A DNA stretch of 64,000 nucleotides from a virus, in IMG/VR virus record IMGVR_UViG_3300046777_001511, positions 1-64,000 of that record; one strand, 5' to 3'. Below are positions 50,202 through 59,885 of the stretch, one piece after another. The notes under the pieces were generated by a model that worked only from the letters and a program-made list of their open reading frames with translations, had not been told where the DNA came from and made no database searches. The translations under genes were made by a program, and so were the position numbers. Each line of letters begins with the position of its first letter. Position 1 is the first letter of the stretch.

Positions 50202-50229
50202 CAAATATATTATTTATAATTAATCTAAT
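50202..50229 (-). promoter_or_regulatory. Late promoter candidate with diverged palindrome
   Basis: TATATTTG (minus strand, 50202-50209) is a good -7 box. Instead of a -33 TTTG it has the diverged palindrome TTTATAAT-T-AATCTAAT (50213-50229) three bases further out, suggesting activator dependence. It precedes the 535-residue gene. Confidence 0.5.
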
Positions 50230-50259
50230 TATAAATAAGATTTGTTAGTTTTCAACAAA

Positions 50260-51039
50260 TTATTGTTTCTCAACTTCTTTTTGTAAAAACGCGGATTTGT
50301 TATAATCTTCAATGGTTCCATTCATTATTTCGGATGCTAATTTGCACACTTCGTCATGAACATTTTCAGGCATATCACAATTAACTATAATTGAATTTAA
50401 AATAACTATTCCTGATGTTAAAGAAGTTGCAGATGCAGTAAATGTTTGGCCTGCGTAATAAGTAGTTCCTGCGTGAACACATTCTTGATAAACGATATAA
50501 ACTTGACCTATTGTCAATACTGATCCTCCCGGATAAATCTTATTGCTTTCAGTTCCTATCGAAACAGTGTTTGGAACTTTTAAATAAGTTAATGTTGCAC
50601 TTGTAAAAGTACCCGTTCCAAAATAAACATTTAATCCATCTTTGTTTTCAATGTAATATGTTTTTTTAGGAGTTGGCTTTCTAAACGGATCAACCTGCAA
50701 TGGTCCTATCTCGTTTAAATTAGTCGGTTTTGAGTAAACTGAATTTCCATCAACTGTAGTGTACATATTGCCAAAATAATAGAAATCAGCAGGATACGTT
50801 ACATTAATGCCAGTTGGAACTACTGTCGCCGTTTTAATTAATGTATATAATTCTCTTCTAACTTGCTCATTACTCTGAAAAGAATATCTTCTAAATATTT
50901 TCTTATTATCCGTTTTATCTTTAAACATTGCATTTATGGATGAGTTTATAGCATCCATATAGTTTGAATCGGCAAAACGAGCTGACTTATATCTATCATT
51001 GTAGAAGTCAATTCTTTCCATCATTTCTATAGCATTCAT
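50260..51039 (-). CDS. Head-tail connector/ring protein with beta module, 259 aa
   Basis: Helical N-terminus (NAIEMMERIDFYNDRYKSAR, MDAINSSINAMFKDKTD), then a beta body (GINVTYPADFYYFGNMYT). Residues 172-212 (IGQVYIVYQECVHAGTTYYA, GQTFTASA) carry the beta module shared with the 280-residue ring protein and the large tail protein. The helix-then-barrel layout is typical of podovirus connector proteins that bind below the portal. The gene follows the portal-capsid block, consistent with that role. Confidence 0.68.
   Translation of the reverse strand: MNAIEMMERIDFYNDRYKSARFADSNYMDAINSSINAMFKDKTDNKKIFRRYSFQSNEQVRRELYTLIKTATVVPTGINVTYPADFYYFGNMYTTVDGNSVYSKPTNLNEIGPLQVDPFRKPTPKKTYYIENKDGLNVYFGTGTFTSATLTYLKVPNTVSIGTESNKIYPGGSVLTIGQVYIVYQECVHAGTTYYAGQTFTASATSLTSGIVILNSIIVNCDMPENVHDEVCKLASEIMNGTIEDYNKSAFLQKEVEKQ
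50404..50526 (-). other. Mobile beta module in the 259-aa ring protein
   Basis: Encodes residues 172-212 (GQVYIVYQECVHAGTTYYAG). Related to 39706-39837, 37727-37885 and 36860-37027. Confidence 0.6.
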
Positions 51040-51058
51040 ACTTTTATAATTTAAAAAA

Positions 51059-51073
51059 GCGGCATTTAGCCGC
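51059..51073 (-). terminator. Terminator after the 363-residue gene
   Basis: GCGGC (51059-51063) and GCCGC (51069-51073) form a 5-base-pair hairpin with an ATTTA loop, followed on the minus strand by TTTTTT. Lies between the 363- and 259-residue genes. Confidence 0.65.
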
Positions 51074-51079
51074 CTTTAT

Positions 51080-52171
51080 TTATTTGTTTTCTTGTTCTTT
51101 TTTAGCTTTTTCTATTTCTTCTTTTAGCTTTTGAACTCCGAAAAGGTGACTGCCCCTTATTCCTAATTCTTTGGCTTCTTTAACTAAATCTTCTTTTTCA
51201 GATTCATTAACTTCCATTTTAGGAGCTGCATCGGCAGGTATTAATTTTCTTCTTAATTCTTCAAGCTCTCTTTCTTTTGCCTCTAATTGTTTTCTCATTT
51301 CTTCTACAGGATTAACCTGCTTAGGAACAACCGGAGTAAAAGCGTGAACCGAGTTAGTTTCTTTCTCTTTTGATAACATATCAATTGCTGAAAGTAACTG
51401 TATATTTCTAGTCAAATAAGAATAAGCTTGCGGCTCTGTTTTACCCAATACTTGACCTTCATAAGTGTATCCGTAAGTTTGATTAAATGAAATCAATCCA
51501 TTTTTCAAAGCTCTTTTAAATACAACCATTCCTTGTCTGTCTGGATTATCCCAAATTGATAAAAACTTTTTGTGATCCGTATCTGCTATTTTTAATATTT
51601 CAGCAGTTAACATTGTTTGAGAATGAGCTTCGGGACGTATTCCAAATGCAGGACCTAAATCCACCATTTGTTCATAAGTCAAGTTTTCAGCAATCTCAGC
51701 CGATCTTTTTCTTTCTGACCTTTCTTCAAGATAATTGCTAGCCTTTCTTTGTTGGTCAATAACTCTCCAATTAGGTTTACCAAATTGGTTAGGGCTACCT
51801 TCCATTGTGTAGTGACGGCTTAATACAATGTATCTTTGTCTTTCTTTTCTGTTTGATAAATCAAAGAACTCAAATTCTTTTAGATTAATGCGCTCCCAAA
51901 TAATGTCCTTAGTTACTCTGTCAACTCCAATATCAATACCGAATATTGCTCCGGTTTGTTTGTCATTAACTGTTTTAATAATTACATTCTTGTTGTTTCT
52001 TGCGCTTACTTTTGTTGCCTCAATCTTTACGATTCCTGTATTAGGACACCAGCTTGGATGTTCTAAATTAGCAACTTTTAATTCAAAGCCATGTCCATCT
52101 TTAATGATTTTAAACATTGGCGATTTTTCTTCCATAACGGCTCCACCGTTAGCTTCTTGAAGTGTATTCAT
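51080..52171 (-). CDS. Virion-region protein with C-terminal HeH/SAP-like domain, 363 aa
   Basis: An N-terminal beta domain (about 15-120: FKIIKDGHGFELKVANLEHP) and a central helical part lead to a coiled coil (about 295-315: EEMRKQLEAKERELEELRRK) and a C-terminal helix-extended-helix (about 330-360: EDLVKEAKELGIRGSHLFGV), a small DNA-binding fold. It lies between the capsid gene and the connector, flanked by terminators. Could be a capsid-inside DNA-binding or assembly protein; function uncertain. Confidence 0.66.
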   Translation of the reverse strand: MNTLQEANGGAVMEEKSPMFKIIKDGHGFELKVANLEHPSWCPNTGIVKIEATKVSARNNKNVIIKTVNDKQTGAIFGIDIGVDRVTKDIIWERINLKEFEFFDLSNRKERQRYIVLSRHYTMEGSPNQFGKPNWRVIDQQRKASNYLEERSERKRSAEIAENLTYEQMVDLGPAFGIRPEAHSQTMLTAEILKIADTDHKKFLSIWDNPDRQGMVVFKRALKNGLISFNQTYGYTYEGQVLGKTEPQAYSYLTRNIQLLSAIDMLSKEKETNSVHAFTPVVPKQVNPVEEMRKQLEAKERELEELRRKLIPADAAPKMEVNESEKEDLVKEAKELGIRGSHLFGVQKLKEEIEKAKKEQENK

Positions 52172-52199
52172 TTTGTTTATTATTTATTGATTTAAAAAA

Positions 52200-52222
52200 T
52201 CCCCCTCAAATTAAGAGGGGGA
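52200..52222 (-). terminator. Terminator after the major capsid gene
   Basis: TCCCCCTC (52200-52207) pairs perfectly with GAGGGGGA (52215-52222), seven-base loop, followed on the minus strand by TTTTTT. Its strength fits the heavily expressed capsid gene. Confidence 0.82.
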
Positions 52223-52241
52223 CTTATTTTTAAAGAACTAA

Positions 52242-53711
52242 TTATGCAGATTTGTAAAGGATACCACACTTGTTAGTGTTATAAATAACAAGTAAGTCCT
52301 CTGTTAACATCGCATATTTTTTTGCATCTTCTTCAGACATGATAGCACCTTGAGCACCAGTCATACCGTTGAACTCTTGGTTAACGAATGAACGGTTAAC
52401 GCCATTTTTACCACCTTTTGCAAATACATCCATGTTTTTAGATGCACCTTGACCGATAGTCAAGCAGTAGTAGTTAGATGACATTAATAATTTACCATCA
52501 TTACCTCTTTCAGGAAAACGCTCTTCATCATCAAACATTGGATGCTTAATGAAGAATACAGTATCACCATCAATGTTGAAGTTAGCGAAAGTAACACCTG
52601 CTTCAGGAGTATCTCCACCAGCTTTGTTTACATCAGCTACGTTACGGAACAATTGAATGTTTTGGTTAACATTTAATGCAGCCATTTTCTTTTGTGCATT
52701 AGAGAAACCATCTTCACCTGTTACAAACACGTAAGTTAAACCTGATACCATATCAGACTTCTTACGGATAGCTTTCATCATATCAGCGAAATCATCTTCA
52801 GTAGCTTCACCGTTCACACCTGAACCATAAATTTCGTTACCGCCTTTGATTTGCTCTTCTAAACCATCACCAGCGATAATTCCTTTTCCTGTTTCAGGAT
52901 CAATTAAACGTGGAATAGCTAATAAAGCACCGTTAGCATCTTTCATTGTAGAGATACCGAACCATCTTTGGTATTCGCGCTCCATTAAGAATTGCGCTCT
53001 TGCTTGTTGTAATTGCTCGTACATCCATCCTTTGATTGGACCATTTTCTGATTCAACTTCATACCATAATACATCAGATAAAGCTGTACCAGTGATAGAA
53101 ACAGTTTTACGTTGGATAGTAGTGTGGTTGATATAAGTATCAGGGAAATGTGAACGTCCGTAACCACGTAAAGAAGCTTCTCCATAAGAAGTATAACTTC
53201 CAAAACAAGTTTTAACACCCGGCTGCGGAGCAACGTGAGTAGCATAACTGAAAATTTCACCATTTGGAGATTGGAAAGTATATGTATAGTTTCCTGAAGT
53301 TCCAACAGGGTATCCCATTACACGAGCAGTAAAACGACCACCGTAAAATACAGCGTTCATACCCGGTACTAAATAGTTGTCAGCCATTACTAATTGGAAA
53401 GTTCCATCAGTTGAAGTTGAACCAACTTGAGATAAAATGTTAGATGCTTTTTGGATACGGCCCATGATGTTAAAACGATAAGCATTATCTGCTACCATTT
53501 TACCTTCTTCTAATGAAGGAAGTTTTGAGCTTGGAACATCTTTAATTCCGTAAGGACCAACTGCACCGTTTACTAATAAAGTAGAAACCATACGCTGATC
53601 TTTGTATTCCAACATTTTTCTAATTGCTGGATACTTAATTTGATTCAACATCAAATCGTTTTCGTCTGTACAATCGCCAGACCATGTGCCTCTGTTAATG
53701 TTAATATTCAT
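52242..53711 (-). CDS. Major capsid protein
   Basis: 489 residues, the usual size for crAss-like capsid proteins with an HK97 fold. N-terminal arm (about 1-50), then a long spine-like helix (QIKYPAIRKMLEYKDQRM), beta domain (DNYLVPGMNAVFYGGRFTAR) and ending QEFNGMTGAQGAIMSEEDAK, TEDLLVIYNTNKCGI. It follows the scaffold-like gene and carries a strong terminator. Its codons (for example many CGT arginines) look adapted to high expression. Confidence 0.85.
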   Translation of the reverse strand: MNININRGTWSGDCTDENDLMLNQIKYPAIRKMLEYKDQRMVSTLLVNGAVGPYGIKDVPSSKLPSLEEGKMVADNAYRFNIMGRIQKASNILSQVGSTSTDGTFQLVMADNYLVPGMNAVFYGGRFTARVMGYPVGTSGNYTYTFQSPNGEIFSYATHVAPQPGVKTCFGSYTSYGEASLRGYGRSHFPDTYINHTTIQRKTVSITGTALSDVLWYEVESENGPIKGWMYEQLQQARAQFLMEREYQRWFGISTMKDANGALLAIPRLIDPETGKGIIAGDGLEEQIKGGNEIYGSGVNGEATEDDFADMMKAIRKKSDMVSGLTYVFVTGEDGFSNAQKKMAALNVNQNIQLFRNVADVNKAGGDTPEAGVTFANFNIDGDTVFFIKHPMFDDEERFPERGNDGKLLMSSNYYCLTIGQGASKNMDVFAKGGKNGVNRSFVNQEFNGMTGAQGAIMSEEDAKKYAMLTEDLLVIYNTNKCGILYKSA

Positions 53712-53756
53712 GGCTTTTTGTTTTTTGTTTTTTGTTTATTTTGGGTTGTTTATTTT

Positions 53757-54923
53757 TTATTCTCCAAAAAGTGAATTTAAGGCCTCGAATCCAGAAGTTG
53801 TCTTAGCATTTTGTTTTGCAGATACTCTAGTGTTGTTTTGCTGCGGAACAGGAGGGACGTTTGAAAGATGTTTAGTAACTTTCTCCCTGCCTTCTTCTAA
53901 CGCTTTGTTGCGTATGTTCTTTGCGGCTTGCTCACCAAAGTGATGATACATGATAAATTCGGCTTTCTTAGCAGGATCATTAAGAATGCTGTCATACTGA
54001 CCTTCGGCATATCTTTGAGCCAATTGTTGACGAGCATTCTCGTTAATTGGTTGTCCCATGAAATCTTTAACTGTGTTAAAAGCATTTGTCATGAGTTGTG
54101 CCTCAGCTTGTCTTTCAGCTTGCAATTTCGCTTCATAATTCGTTGCAACTTGTTGAGCTAATTGCTGTCTTTCCGCTAATACCGATTCTCTTGCATTATG
54201 CAAAACTAATTTAATTTTTTCGGCTTCGTGATCTATTACTCCTTTTTCGGTTAATAATTCTATTTCTTTTTCTATTAAACTTTCACTCATTCCCTGTAGC
54301 TCTAAATCTTTTTTTACAAGATCTATATTGCTCATAGTCAATAAAGTGTCAATCTCTTTTGTTGGCTCATTTATTTGCTCGCGAGTATATCCCTCACGCA
54401 ACAATAAAAAGTCAACTTGAGCTTCTACAGGTAAACTTGCTAACTCTTTTTCTATTGTAGTTTCCTTACCTCTTAATTCGGCTTGCTCAATAGCTGATTG
54501 CGCAGCAGTGATAAATCCTTCGTAAGAGTTTTCGGCAGCTTCAATACCAAAAATGTTTTTAGCAGTTTCCACCCAAAGATTTTCATCAGAAGCACCATTG
54601 ATATTTGAATCATCTAATTTTAATTCAAAATCATCAGCCTTTGTTTCTGTAGATACCTCTTCGATTTTTTGCTCTTTGTTTTCTTCGCCAACTTTTGTTT
54701 CGTCAGCAACTTCTTTTTTAGGCTCCTCTAAGTTTAAATCAACCGGAACTTGTTCTTTTGTTTCTTGCTCTATTTTATCTTCGATTTTCTTTTCCTCTTT
54801 TACTGCCGTAGCATTGTAGCTTGGATCAAATAAATCTTCAGACAAAAGCTCAAAATTGGGCGCAGTGGCCACAGCCTCACCACCTCCAGTGGCTTCATTT
54901 GGGCTATAATACTTCTTTTGCAT
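53757..54923 (-). CDS. Scaffold-like protein, 388 aa
   Basis: A strongly acidic, lysine- and glutamate-rich N-terminal half (about 40-120: EEKKIEDKIEQETKEQVPVD) and a helical, alanine- and glutamine-rich coiled-coil part (about 260-340: QLAQQVATNYEAKLQAERQA). It is encoded between the portal and the major capsid genes, the normal place of scaffold. A maturation-protease motif is not visible. Candidate scaffold; alternatives include an internal core protein. Confidence 0.7.
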   Translation of the reverse strand: MQKKYYSPNEATGGGEAVATAPNFELLSEDLFDPSYNATAVKEEKKIEDKIEQETKEQVPVDLNLEEPKKEVADETKVGEENKEQKIEEVSTETKADDFELKLDDSNINGASDENLWVETAKNIFGIEAAENSYEGFITAAQSAIEQAELRGKETTIEKELASLPVEAQVDFLLLREGYTREQINEPTKEIDTLLTMSNIDLVKKDLELQGMSESLIEKEIELLTEKGVIDHEAEKIKLVLHNARESVLAERQQLAQQVATNYEAKLQAERQAEAQLMTNAFNTVKDFMGQPINENARQQLAQRYAEGQYDSILNDPAKKAEFIMYHHFGEQAAKNIRNKALEEGREKVTKHLSNVPPVPQQNNTRVSAKQNAKTTSGFEALNSLFGE

Positions 54924-54938
54924 TTAATGAATTTTAAA

Positions 54939-54972
54939 CAAATATAATAATTTTATTTATAATTAGTCTAAA
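54939..54972 (-). promoter_or_regulatory. Late promoter candidate with diverged palindrome
   Basis: TATATTTG (minus, 54939-54946) with the palindrome-like TTTATAAT-T-AGTCTAAA (54956-54972) nine bases further out. It precedes the scaffold-like gene and has the same pairing of -7 box and palindrome as at 50202-50229. Confidence 0.5.
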
Positions 54973-55016
54973 TAAAAATAATTGTTGAAAAATAATTTTT
55001 GTTATTATATATAAAA

Positions 55017-55039
55017 AAAGCCCTGAAATTCAGAGCTTT
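55017..55039 (-). terminator. Terminator after the portal gene
   Basis: On the minus strand GCTCTG (55036-55031) pairs with CAGGGC (55025-55020), with one G-U pair and a short loop, followed by TTTTTTT. Confidence 0.72.
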
Positions 55040-55044
55040 TAATT

Positions 55045-57282
55045 TTACATAGGTGCCATAGGAGGAGGCATACCTCCGTTTTTGTCATTAAAGACAGCCT
55101 TTTGTTCTATATTATTAGTATCAACAATCATTTGCTTACCCATCTTATTGTTGTCAATCATAATCTGACCTTGAGTTTTTGCATTTATTTCATCAATTCT
55201 TGATGCCTGCATATCTTCTCTATTCTCTAAAGCCATCTGCTGTTGAGCTTGCAATTGTTGAGCCTGCATTTGCTGTTGAGCTTCTAATTGTCTTTGTTGT
55301 TGTTCAGCCGCAGTTTGTTGTATAGTTTTCCAAGCGTTCTTTAATATGTTCTTAGCTTCGGTATATGATTCAGCAGTTTCTAATTGCATTAAATCTTCTA
55401 ATCTTATTTCTTTTGCATTTAATGAAACTTCAGCTAACTGCATAATCTTATTCTTCATTTCAGCATATTTACCTCCGTCCTGAATGGTAACTCCATAATC
55501 CTGATAGCCAATTTCTTTTTCTATTACTAAGAATCTTTGCTGAACATCTCCTAAGATTTGCTTTCCTTTTTCTACCTTATAGAATCCATAAGACAATTTA
55601 TAGTATTCGCACATCTTCATTAATACTCTTTCTGTGAATTTATTCATTCCATAAAATAAAGGAGTAGTAATGTTTTTAGAAGCTCCAATTGCTATTTGAG
55701 CATTGGTTACTGTAGAACTCGCAGCAATATCTCCTTGACGATTCTCGTTAATCCCGGTAATTAAATCTAATGTTTGACGAATATCATTCTTTAACATTAC
55801 TAATTGTTGGAATGTAGCAGATAAACCAATATCCAATACTTGTATTAAGTCTTGTAAATTAAGTTCTCTTCCCGATTCGTTACCATCAGCCGAAGTATCA
55901 AAGTCAATAAATCCATCATTTACGGCATCGTAAATAATTTCTTTCATTGTTCTTTTTTGAGGTAAAGCAGCTCTGTTGTATCCGATAACCTTACCTTTTG
56001 CAATATTCAATTCTTTTAATATCTGATACATGCAAATATCAAAAGCAGAATCAAAGTTTTCTACTATCTGCTGTAAAGAAATTCTTATTCCATCAACTGT
56101 ATTAAATAAGTATCCAACATAAGACATATCAACAACCCTGTTTGGATTATCTACTCTTCTTGGCTGAAATTTCTTTCTGCCTAAATCTAAGCTAATTACA
56201 CCACCGATTCTAACAGCCTCGCGAATATCTTCAGCCCATTTAGTTTCAATACCTAACAATTTACCTTTTTCTACAAGCTTATCGTAATACTCTCTGTTGT
56301 TCTCATACTCAGCAGCATCCATTTGAATAGTGTAATACTCAGACGAAGGATCTAATTCTAATTGCTTTTGAGTTTTAGGAGAAAGTTTATAGTAAGTTGG
56401 TACATAAGAAATCCATTCTATATGAACAACATCCATACATAAATCACCATTGATTTGATATGTTGTCGCTCTTCTAGTCCCGGCATTTTGGTTCCCAGTA
56501 TTCTCATACGCTTTGAGCATTTCTCTTTGCTCTTTAGTAAGATTGTATTTCCTTAGTATTTCGGAAATAGTCATTCTATACCTTGCGCCCTTTAATGGAG
56601 CCCTTTCAATAAAGTCATCCCCCTCTATTTCATCAAAGATAGCATCACGAGGATCTATCTTTATATAATTTACATTACCCTCTAAATCAATATCAATCTT
56701 TCCGTAACACATTGAGGTAATTTCCAAATCAAGAAAGTTCTTTGCAAGTTTATTTTTCATGTCCAATTCAGTGATACCGTTTTCCAATATCAACTGCATA
56801 ACATGCTCATTCTTATCCTTGAAAGTCATTGAGTTCCAAACCTCATCAGGATCACCCTCCGGTAACTGCATTCCCTCAAGAACGTCAACGCCAACCTCTT
56901 TAAGTTTAGCTAATTCATCACGCGCCAAAAGAGCCCCTCTAACTAAATCAGCTTCATCTAATTTCTTAATTTTAGCATCAGAATTTATAGTAGTTACTGT
57001 TGGTTTAAGCGCCTGATTAAGCCACTCACCTTTAAGTAGTTCTATTTTATTCCTTCCTAATCTATAAGAAATGAATCTTGATTTGTTTTCTCGGCCATAA
57101 GTTTTACCTATAAATCTTAAAGCATCTGCATTCTTAATACCATTATAGGTATTATACAATCTGCTCATTATAGAGTAAATGTTATTTCTCCTATTTAAAA
57201 TAGTTTCGGCGTAGTTTAGATGAAGTTTCACCCACTCTAACGTCTTATCCTTTTCTGGGATGTCCTGTCTTGGAAAGATCAT
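55045..57282 (-). CDS. Portal protein
   Basis: 745 residues. Long helices and the block GDIAASSTVTNAQIAIGASK (about 540-560) match the portal family of crAss-like phages, as does the long C-terminal glutamine-rich region (about 635-700: QQTAAEQQQRQLEAQQQMQA) and proline- and methionine-rich end (MPPPMAPM). It forms the dodecameric gate through which DNA is packaged and ejected. It lies directly after the large terminase, the usual order in this group. Confidence 0.85.
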   Translation of the reverse strand: MIFPRQDIPEKDKTLEWVKLHLNYAETILNRRNNIYSIMSRLYNTYNGIKNADALRFIGKTYGRENKSRFISYRLGRNKIELLKGEWLNQALKPTVTTINSDAKIKKLDEADLVRGALLARDELAKLKEVGVDVLEGMQLPEGDPDEVWNSMTFKDKNEHVMQLILENGITELDMKNKLAKNFLDLEITSMCYGKIDIDLEGNVNYIKIDPRDAIFDEIEGDDFIERAPLKGARYRMTISEILRKYNLTKEQREMLKAYENTGNQNAGTRRATTYQINGDLCMDVVHIEWISYVPTYYKLSPKTQKQLELDPSSEYYTIQMDAAEYENNREYYDKLVEKGKLLGIETKWAEDIREAVRIGGVISLDLGRKKFQPRRVDNPNRVVDMSYVGYLFNTVDGIRISLQQIVENFDSAFDICMYQILKELNIAKGKVIGYNRAALPQKRTMKEIIYDAVNDGFIDFDTSADGNESGRELNLQDLIQVLDIGLSATFQQLVMLKNDIRQTLDLITGINENRQGDIAASSTVTNAQIAIGASKNITTPLFYGMNKFTERVLMKMCEYYKLSYGFYKVEKGKQILGDVQQRFLVIEKEIGYQDYGVTIQDGGKYAEMKNKIMQLAEVSLNAKEIRLEDLMQLETAESYTEAKNILKNAWKTIQQTAAEQQQRQLEAQQQMQAQQLQAQQQMALENREDMQASRIDEINAKTQGQIMIDNNKMGKQMIVDTNNIEQKAVFNDKNGGMPPPMAPM

Positions 57283-57383
57283 TATAATTAAATTTCGTTA
57301 TTTAATTTAAAATACCATGTTGGTAAATTTTGCCTAAAAATACAAATAATAATGATTTTTATTAAATGTTATTTATTAACATA

Positions 57384-59357
57384 CTATTTACCAAATAAAT
57401 CATGGTCTTGTTCTATGCCTTTTAACTTTGGAGGATTAAAACTAAATTCATCATTTAGTAAGTATTTATTGTACTTATCCTTTTCTTTTTCGTCACGCGG
57501 ATTCAGAGAATTTGATATATCCTGCATTAACGATATTCCTAAGGCATCCGCTAAATCATTATCGGAATCATTTGTATATTCGTCATAAGCTTTTAATTCG
57601 TCTATTAGTGTAGGGAAAACTATATTTTCTCCATGATCTAATATGTAAGACTGCATAACAGCAACCATTGCAGGTCTTGACCATTTGTTTAAAGATACAC
57701 CATATTCGTGAGTTTGCTCACTATTTGCCGATTCAAATTTCTTTGGCCTTCTAGCTAAATATCTTCCTCCGCCATTAGATTTAAAATACTCTATAATAAA
57801 TGGCTTTGCAACGTCCACTAATACCGATGAGTTCAGATTGTAATAAATAGCTACCTTTAAACACATCTCATAAAACTTTTCCTTTCTGTCAGGACGATTC
57901 CTAACAACACAAACAGGCTTCATTTTTGGGGCACTAGGTAATCTGTGGTCTCTTATCATTACTAGCATGGCTCCCAATGACTTAGATGTTTTAGATTGAT
58001 CCTGATCGTAACTATCAATCCCGGCTGAGTAAAGATTATTTACACCAACCACAGGATGTCCATCCATTGAAATCAATACGCAGTCTTTCTCTAAATCAGT
58101 ATCTTTTGCCGGGATAGCCTCAACTCTCAAAGGTATCATTCTTTCTCCTTTGTCATTTTTTACAAATTCTAATTTATACTTAGCGTATTTCTTTGGGCTT
58201 GACGCTAAATCAAATCCTACTTTGTTTAGCAATTCAATATCGAACTTGTTGCTAGATACTTTCTTAAATACTTCTTCTATTGTCAATGGATTGTTTTGGC
58301 ATTCCTCAATCCACCCTTCTATATCTCCGGTATCCAATAAGTGTTGCCTTACTCTTTTGATGTTTTCTTCAGCAGCCTCTTCGTCCTCAATGCCCAACAT
58401 TTCGTAAGGCTGATATTTCAATTTTAAATTAGGAACTTCTTCTACATTCTCGCCCAAGTCATTTGTAGCTCCAGCAAAGAATGGATGATAAAATCTAGTT
58501 CCCTTTATAAAGAATCTGTACATGTTATACGATTCGTAATTGTGCCACATTTCCTCAAAATCTTCTCCGGCAGAACTTTTGTTACCACCTGTTGCCCAAG
58601 TCCAAAAGTTACCTTTTTGAACTGAACCGTACATTAAACAAGCCTTAGTTGCATTAAAAAATGCTTTTAGTTTTTTAAACTCTACTCCCTCTTCTGCAAC
58701 CACATCATTCAAAAATAAACCTTTAAATAAGTTGGCATTCTGAAACATTGTAGCTACATGTATCTTATTAAATGTACCTTCTTCCCTTTTACCATTCTCG
58801 TCAATAACATCATAACATGCTGTTATTTCATCAGTACCCTTACTCCTTAATCGTAATTCAGGAACTAATATGTTATCATGAACTCCCCACTTTTTCATAA
58901 ATTCTTCGGTATAAGTAGAAAGTCCTGCTGCCACACCTGCATTATATCCGGGAATAAACCTGTAACCATAATCAATAACCATGTTATTAAAAGCTTCAGA
59001 TAATCCTCCCCTACGTTTCTTAGGACCTATAAAGTTTAATCCGTTCTTTTTACAATGCTCAATAACATAGGCTAGTTCTAAATGCAAATCACAAATATCT
59101 GCATTACGTGGTCCTAATACGGTATCGAATATCTTAAAGTTAGCATAGTAGTAATATCTTCCGGGAATAAACATTCCGCCAGTTTGATAACCATGCAGTA
59201 TATAATATAGCTGTTCCTCCCAATACTTTTCCCAATCAGGAGTTCCTATTACGCTTTTATTGTACTTGCTGTCAGCATACTTTGGAATCCCATGTTTTGC
59301 CACAGGATTCGGGCAAAATCCTTTTCCCTTTTTATAGGGGTATTTAGGTACACTCAT
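57384..59357 (-). CDS. terL: Terminase large subunit
   Basis: 657 residues. ATPase half: an atypical Walker A at about 110-121 (IGPKKRRGGLSE, lacking the usual GKS), a Walker B-like strand GLFLNDVVAEE (213-223) and ATGGN (255-259, coupling motif). Nuclease half: AGIDSYDQD (445-453), VLVDVAKP (512-519) and DSDNDLADALG (597-607) supply the acidic residues. It packages DNA into the prohead and cuts it. Walker A variants with lysine and arginine before GGxS are what I recall for crAss-like terminases. The start overlaps the upstream gene by 4 bases. Confidence 0.88.
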   Translation of the reverse strand: MSVPKYPYKKGKGFCPNPVAKHGIPKYADSKYNKSVIGTPDWEKYWEEQLYYILHGYQTGGMFIPGRYYYYANFKIFDTVLGPRNADICDLHLELAYVIEHCKKNGLNFIGPKKRRGGLSEAFNNMVIDYGYRFIPGYNAGVAAGLSTYTEEFMKKWGVHDNILVPELRLRSKGTDEITACYDVIDENGKREEGTFNKIHVATMFQNANLFKGLFLNDVVAEEGVEFKKLKAFFNATKACLMYGSVQKGNFWTWATGGNKSSAGEDFEEMWHNYESYNMYRFFIKGTRFYHPFFAGATNDLGENVEEVPNLKLKYQPYEMLGIEDEEAAEENIKRVRQHLLDTGDIEGWIEECQNNPLTIEEVFKKVSSNKFDIELLNKVGFDLASSPKKYAKYKLEFVKNDKGERMIPLRVEAIPAKDTDLEKDCVLISMDGHPVVGVNNLYSAGIDSYDQDQSKTSKSLGAMLVMIRDHRLPSAPKMKPVCVVRNRPDRKEKFYEMCLKVAIYYNLNSSVLVDVAKPFIIEYFKSNGGGRYLARRPKKFESANSEQTHEYGVSLNKWSRPAMVAVMQSYILDHGENIVFPTLIDELKAYDEYTNDSDNDLADALGISLMQDISNSLNPRDEKEKDKYNKYLLNDEFSFNPPKLKGIEQDHDLFGK

Positions 59358-59884
59358 TTCTTTTTCTTTCTTAGTAAAGACATATATCTATCTCTGTTTC
59401 TCTGAAACTTCTCCAAAAAGGACAATGTTCCACCTCCGACTACCTTTCCCTCCTTAGCCACTTCATCGTAAACCTCAGTCTCCAAGTCTCTAATGGATTC
59501 TCTAATAGCATTAATAGATTTGATAATCCTTGCTATTTCTTTTTCATCAGAAGCCAATACCATTTCGTCCTGCAATTGATCTATCTTTGATTGATAGGTT
59601 CTAGCTAGCTCAACTTTTGGATTGTATTGTAAACTAATGTACGCTTCAACAGCTTGCTTGATTTTGTCTTTATCAAAGATGTTTTTATCGTCATTACCGT
59701 AAACATGAACTAATGCTTTTCTGCGCCTATCCGAATCCACAAATTGCCTGTAAGGAGACTTGTAGTCATAAGCTAGTATAATAGCCAATGTTTCTTTTTC
59801 ATCCAATACAGTTAACTCTGGACACAATCTGATTGCATCCGGGTGCAAAACAGCCGTATTCTTTTCATCTAAATAAAATAGCAT
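59354..59884 (-). CDS. Small terminase candidate, 176 aa
   Basis: Directly upstream of the large terminase with a 4-base overlap. Residues 85-160 are a coiled coil (KVELARTYQSKIDQLQDEMV, EIARIIKSINAIRESIRDLE) suited to ring-forming oligomers; the N-terminus is a small domain (LDEKETLAIILAYDYKSPYR) and the C-terminus is basic (RNRDRYMSLLRKKKK). Small terminase is the expected gene here, but the sequence itself has no family signature I recognise. Confidence 0.6.
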   Translation of the reverse strand: MLFYLDEKNTAVLHPDAIRLCPELTVLDEKETLAIILAYDYKSPYRQFVDSDRRRKALVHVYGNDDKNIFDKDKIKQAVEAYISLQYNPKVELARTYQSKIDQLQDEMVLASDEKEIARIIKSINAIRESIRDLETEVYDEVAKEGKVVGGGTLSFLEKFQRNRDRYMSLLRKKKK

Positions 59885-59885
59885 G

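Noticed and set aside
54553-54819. Serine-rich rightward frame opposite the scaffold-like gene
   Set aside because: A mirror of the acidic Glu/Lys-rich coding region on the other strand.
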